Shown here: in pieces, positions 32,131 through 32,548 of the stretch
How positions within the stretch are numbered: the stretch's first letter is position 1
How the letters are laid out: every line of letters begins with the position of its first letter
From: Variovorax sp.
GTDB lineage: Bacteria > Pseudomonadota > Gammaproteobacteria > Burkholderiales > Burkholderiaceae_C
DNA: 32,548 nt
Assembly (NCBI GenBank): GCA_004210915.1
Contig: SEGS01000040.1
Span: forward strand, 1-32,548
Direction: 5' to 3'
The notes under the pieces: model-generated
What the model was told of the DNA's origin: nothing
Database searches by the model: none
Seen by the model: the letters and a program-made list of their open reading frames with translations, nothing else
Position numbers and translations under genes: made by a program

Positions 32131-32548
32131 TTACTTGCTGTTCTCGGCCTTCGTGTCCGAGAACCGGCCGTAGCTCTGCAGCCGTTCATAGCGGCGGTCG
32201 AGCAACTCTTTGGTCTTCAAGTCGCTGACCTGACGGAACGCATCGTTCAGCGCGCGTTTGAGGAACGCGGCCATCTGCTGATGATCGCGGTGCGCGCCGC
32301 CGACCGGCTCGTTCACGATCTTGTCGACCAGCCCGAGTGCCTTGAGCCGGTGCGCCGTGATGCCCAGGGCATCGGCCGCTTCCTTGGCCTTGTCAGCGGT
32401 TTTCCACAAAATCGACGCGCAGCCTTCGGGGCTGATCACGGAATAGATCGAGTACTGCAGCATCACCAGTTGGTCGCCGACCGAGATGGCCAGCGCGCCC
32501 CCCGAGCCGCCCTCCCCGATGATCGTGACGATGATCGGCACTTCAAGC
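32131..32548 (-). CDS. accA: Acetyl-CoA carboxylase carboxyltransferase subunit alpha (C-terminal part, cut by window edge)
   Basis: About 138 C-terminal codons are present. The window edge removes the start of the gene. The sequence [20 protein letters not shown], then [20 protein letters not shown] and [19 protein letters not shown] is the highly conserved AccA carboxyltransferase core, with the GEGGSGGA oxyanion/CoA-binding turn. AccA pairs with AccD to transfer carboxyl from biotin to acetyl-CoA, the committed step of fatty-acid synthesis. The C-terminal tail ([20 protein letters not shown]) is typical. On this strand the next gene is tilS, with the YkvA-like gene on the opposite strand between them. 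Confidence 0.97.
   Translation of the reverse strand, partial: LEVPIIVTIIGEGGSGGALAISVGDQLVMLQYSIYSVISPEGCASILWKTADKAKEAADALGITAHRLKALGLVDKIVNEPVGGAHRDHQQMAAFLKRALNDAFRQVSDLKTKELLDRRYERLQSYGRFSDTKAENSK

Noticed and set aside
1..32548. CRISPR array, insertion sequence, prophage or integrated island
   Set aside because: No regularly spaced repeats, transposase, integrase or direct-repeat flanks were seen. The tRNA-Ser has no adjacent integrase or duplicated 3' end in this window.

Overview
The window is GC-rich chromosomal DNA (I judge mid-60s % GC by eye) from a betaproteobacterium. It is most likely of the order Burkholderiales and the family Comamonadaceae, with Variovorax-like gene content. 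The pointers are a Bug-type TctCBA transporter beside a TctDE two-component pair, the accA / tilS / lysC / tRNA-Ser(GCT) neighbourhood, a lysine-alanine-tailed HU protein, and many Ala/Arg-rich proteins. The genus is an inference. I see no insertion sequence, prophage, CRISPR array or integration scar, and the region reads as ordinary chromosome.

Layout. 1-209: start of a branched-chain amino-acid type ABC binding protein (minus, cut by the window edge). 346-1897: an HxlR regulator divergent from a SnoaL-like/SDR fusion protein. 1916-4287: a two-gene minus operon of a sigma-54 activator followed by an ankyrin-repeat protein, divergent from a glutathione S-transferase (4501-5157). 5253-6098: a secreted protein of unknown function. 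6158-10012: a large autotransporter with an extended signal peptide. 10313-17050: a TetR (CecR/CerR-like) regulator followed by outer-membrane factor, periplasmic adaptor and RND pump, with a perfect 14-bp palindrome at the head of the operon. 17231-18008: two small exported proteins of unknown function. 18117-20994: Bax-inhibitor-1-like protein, undecaprenyl-diphosphate phosphatase and a CNNM/CorC-like protein, all on plus.

21052-24175: tctA, tctB and tctC in minus orientation, read as tctC-hairpin-tctB-tctA. They are divergent from tctD and tctE (24287-26394), which continue into an Hsp15-type S4 protein and a PPK2 polyphosphate kinase. 27800-28849: a 58-residue membrane miniprotein, a shared terminator, a lipoprotein and a regulatory gap. 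28850-29364: HU protein and tRNA-Ser(GCT), sharing a bidirectional terminator. 29402-32548: lysC, tilS, a YkvA-like protein on the other strand, and the 3' part of accA.

How they work together. Three local regulatory circuits can be read from the layout: the TetR regulator with its tripartite efflux pump, TctDE with TctCBA, and the sigma-54 activator with the divergent GST and/or its own operon. The rest is housekeeping: cell-wall lipid recycling, ion homeostasis, aspartate-family amino acids, tRNA modification, fatty-acid synthesis and nucleoid structure. I found no multigene system that looks wholly new. The most unusual items are the SnoaL-SDR fusion, the Rossmann/ThuA-like domain at the front of the autotransporter passenger, the terminator-like hairpin just before the HU start, and two palindromic operator-like sites without an assigned regulator.
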